DNA of 6,912 nt. Origin: an uncultured Spartobacteria bacterium (GTDB taxonomy: Bacteria > Verrucomicrobiota > Verrucomicrobiia > Chthoniobacterales > Terrimicrobiaceae). Position 1 is the first letter of the stretch. Each line of letters begins with the position of its first letter. The stretch is from assembly GCA_937960895.1 (NCBI GenBank), contig CALCJD010000097.1, positions 1 through 6,912 on the forward strand. The letters run 5' to 3'. Both the position numbers and the translations under genes were made by a program. Of the stretch, positions 5,540 to 6,912 are shown in pieces. The notes under the pieces are model-generated. The model made no database searches. It was not told where the DNA came from and worked only from the letters and a program-made list of their open reading frames with translations.

Positions 5540-6835
5540 TCAGAACGTGAAATTAGCGCCTGCGAAGACAATGTTGCGATTGTACTCACGCCCGGTGTAG
5601 TCCGGGGCGACATCGATGGTAAACTGATATCCCGCCTGCAGACTGACCATCCGATTGACCCGGAAAGTCAGGCCCACCGAAAAATCCACGATGTTTTCTG
5701 TGAAGCTCGAAATCACCCTCGCCTGATCGTAGTAGTTGCACTGGTAATTCATTGCGAAGGTACCGGCAATGCGAGGGGTGAAGGCATGATTCAGCACCAG
5801 TCCCGTACGGAAGGTCTGCCTCTGGGTCACATTGTAGAGTCCGGATGCCTCCGTGCCGTACCGCAGATTCCAGGAGAGGGTGGTGGATTTACGAACAGCA
5901 TACGTCAGGGTGCTTTCCCCGTAGGGGCCCACATAGGTCGAATCGCCATCCACCGGATTGTGGTTGAAATTGACTTGGGCACCAACGCGCACGTTCCAGA
6001 AGAATCGCGGATTGAAGACTTGGTCGAATCCGAGCAGGAAATAATGACAGAGCTGATTCAGGTCCGCGTCGTAATAGGTGACCGGATTGATCCGATATTC
6101 GGCAACCAGCGTGGTTTTGGGTTTCCACAGCCAACGAGCCGACTGGGCGACAGTCTGCTCAATACGCCCTTGGTTGTCGTTCAATTCCTGCTCCACATAA
6201 TAAAAGGCCGTGAAATTATAACTGGTAACGGTCGAAAAGACTTCCGTCCATTGGTAGCTTGCGGACACCGTCGAGTTGGTGTAAAAATAATCACCATTTC
6301 GCCGATCCGTGCCGCCGACGATCGTCAGGTCAGGCTGGGACAGATAAGCCGTTCTGGTGACGAAACCCAAGGTCAGACGCGGTGTGGCCAGATAGGTGGC
6401 TCCCAGCCCGAGATAGCCGTTGAAGTCCACCTTGTCGCCGGGGCGCGTGTAGTAGTAGGTGAGCCCTCCGCCGAGATTCGCGTTCAACTGCAACCTGGAA
6501 CCGCCGAAGGCATAGGAGATCCCCGCCGCCCAGTTCGTGTACCAGCTGCCGGTCGGGTTACGGGGCGTTGTGAAAACGTTGCTGTCGTATCCCTCGCGCA
6601 CCGCCAGCGTCAGGATGAAAGGCTTGCGGGCAAAAATACCGCCGATTGCTCCCAGGCCCGGCTCCTCGGAAATGGTGGTTCCGGTTTCATTCTCACCGAC
6701 ATCCTGGGAAAATCCGGAAGGCATTGGAGCCGTGTAAAAGGAAATCTGGGAGTAGCTGCTGGTCTGGAGGGAGAGGAAAATTCCCGCAATGGCTGCGGCA
6801 TGCCAGCCCCACCTGCGACGAATGAATGATTCCAT
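5540..6835 (-). CDS. Outer-membrane beta-barrel protein (BBP2-like), polysaccharide export partner
   Basis: The 431-residue product has a clear signal peptide when started at ATG 6835: MESFIRRRW, a hydrophobic core around AAAIAGIFLSL, and predicted cleavage after SSYS (about residue 29). A GTG at 6895 would put 20 polar and mixed residues in front, which is less plausible. After a linker of about 40 residues, the rest alternates hydrophobic and polar residues in aromatic-rich strands separated by short turns. By eye I count about 18 strands, from FILTLAVREGYDSNVFT to the last strand ending NFTF. A terminal Phe is the usual BAM assembly signal. The GYDSNVFT segment at the first strand is characteristic of putative beta-barrel porin 2 (BBP2) proteins found in exopolysaccharide clusters. 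No enzymatic domain is visible. It is the first gene of the export block here, 80 bp upstream of the kinase gene. Its strand count and substrate are inferred; another barrel function is possible. Confidence 0.82.
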   Translation of the reverse strand: MESFIRRRWGWHAAAIAGIFLSLQTSSYSQISFYTAPMPSGFSQDVGENETGTTISEEPGLGAIGGIFARKPFILTLAVREGYDSNVFTTPRNPTGSWYTNWAAGISYAFGGSRLQLNANLGGGLTYYYTRPGDKVDFNGYLGLGATYLATPRLTLGFVTRTAYLSQPDLTIVGGTDRRNGDYFYTNSTVSASYQWTEVFSTVTSYNFTAFYYVEQELNDNQGRIEQTVAQSARWLWKPKTTLVAEYRINPVTYYDADLNQLCHYFLLGFDQVFNPRFFWNVRVGAQVNFNHNPVDGDSTYVGPYGESTLTYAVRKSTTLSWNLRYGTEASGLYNVTQRQTFRTGLVLNHAFTPRIAGTFAMNYQCNYYDQARVISSFTENIVDFSVGLTFRVNRMVSLQAGYQFTIDVAPDYTGREYNRNIVFAGANFTF

Positions 6836-6912
6836 GAGGCGCTTTGTAGCGAATTGACCCGTGAAGGCAATAAATTCGTGCAACAAATTCCGCACATTCG
6901 CCGCCCTGCTAG
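6836..6912. other. Upstream region of the barrel gene, no gene seen
   Basis: These 77 bp lie upstream of the barrel gene and run to the window edge. On the minus strand TTGCCT and TACAAA are 16 bp apart, but they would leave almost no leader before ATG 6835, so I do not call a promoter. No good Shine-Dalgarno precedes the ATG. Confidence 0.4.

Noticed and set aside
4452..6829. Two long plus-strand frames (4452-5600 and 5489-6829) opposite the Wzz region and barrel gene.
   Set aside because: Both are shadows. They lack recognisable domains or signals and overlap each other, whereas the minus strand gives coherent membrane proteins.
6836..6895. GTG start at 6895 for the barrel gene.
   Set aside because: It adds 20 residues before a normal signal peptide that begins at ATG 6835, and no Shine-Dalgarno supports it.

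Overview
The window looks like a chromosomal piece of a GC-rich, Gram-negative (diderm) bacterium. An outer-membrane beta-barrel protein, a lipobox-less polysaccharide export protein and a Wzc-type tyrosine kinase all imply an outer membrane. The short export protein beside a BBP2-like barrel, plus the weak ribosome binding sites, suggest a Verrucomicrobiota/PVC-type genome. That placement is an inference from gene style, not shown by a marker gene.

Layout. Bases 1-418 hold no convincing gene. They carry two copies of a repeat of about 130 bp, offset by 282 bp, and three copies of a 14-bp word. A strong intrinsic terminator (419-454) closes gnd (6-phosphogluconate dehydrogenase, minus strand, 475-1893). 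Divergent from gnd, across 74 bp, is pgsA (phosphatidylglycerophosphate synthase, plus strand, 1968-2537). Bases 2538-2772 separate pgsA from the convergent polysaccharide genes and contain a chain of small hairpins but no canonical terminator.

Bases 2773-6835 are a minus-strand exopolysaccharide export block. In transcription order it encodes an outer-membrane beta-barrel (5540-6835), a Wzz/Wzc-type polysaccharide co-polymerase fused to a BY-kinase (3321-5459), and a short periplasmic OPX protein (2773-3321). The kinase and OPX genes overlap by one base (TGATG), and the Shine-Dalgarno of the OPX gene lies inside the last codons of the kinase gene. A likely internal promoter, embedded in an inverted repeat, sits between the barrel and kinase genes.

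How the genes may work together: the kinase/co-polymerase would span the inner membrane and periplasm and control chain length and export. The OPX protein lacks a Wza-style outer-membrane helix domain and so cannot cross the outer membrane alone. The adjacent barrel, with about 18 strands counted by eye, is the natural candidate for the missing pore. This resembles the composite OPX/beta-barrel translocon proposed for systems such as Myxococcus xanthus EpsX/EpsY, and it is the most interesting reading of the window. gnd and pgsA are housekeeping genes with no demonstrated link to export.
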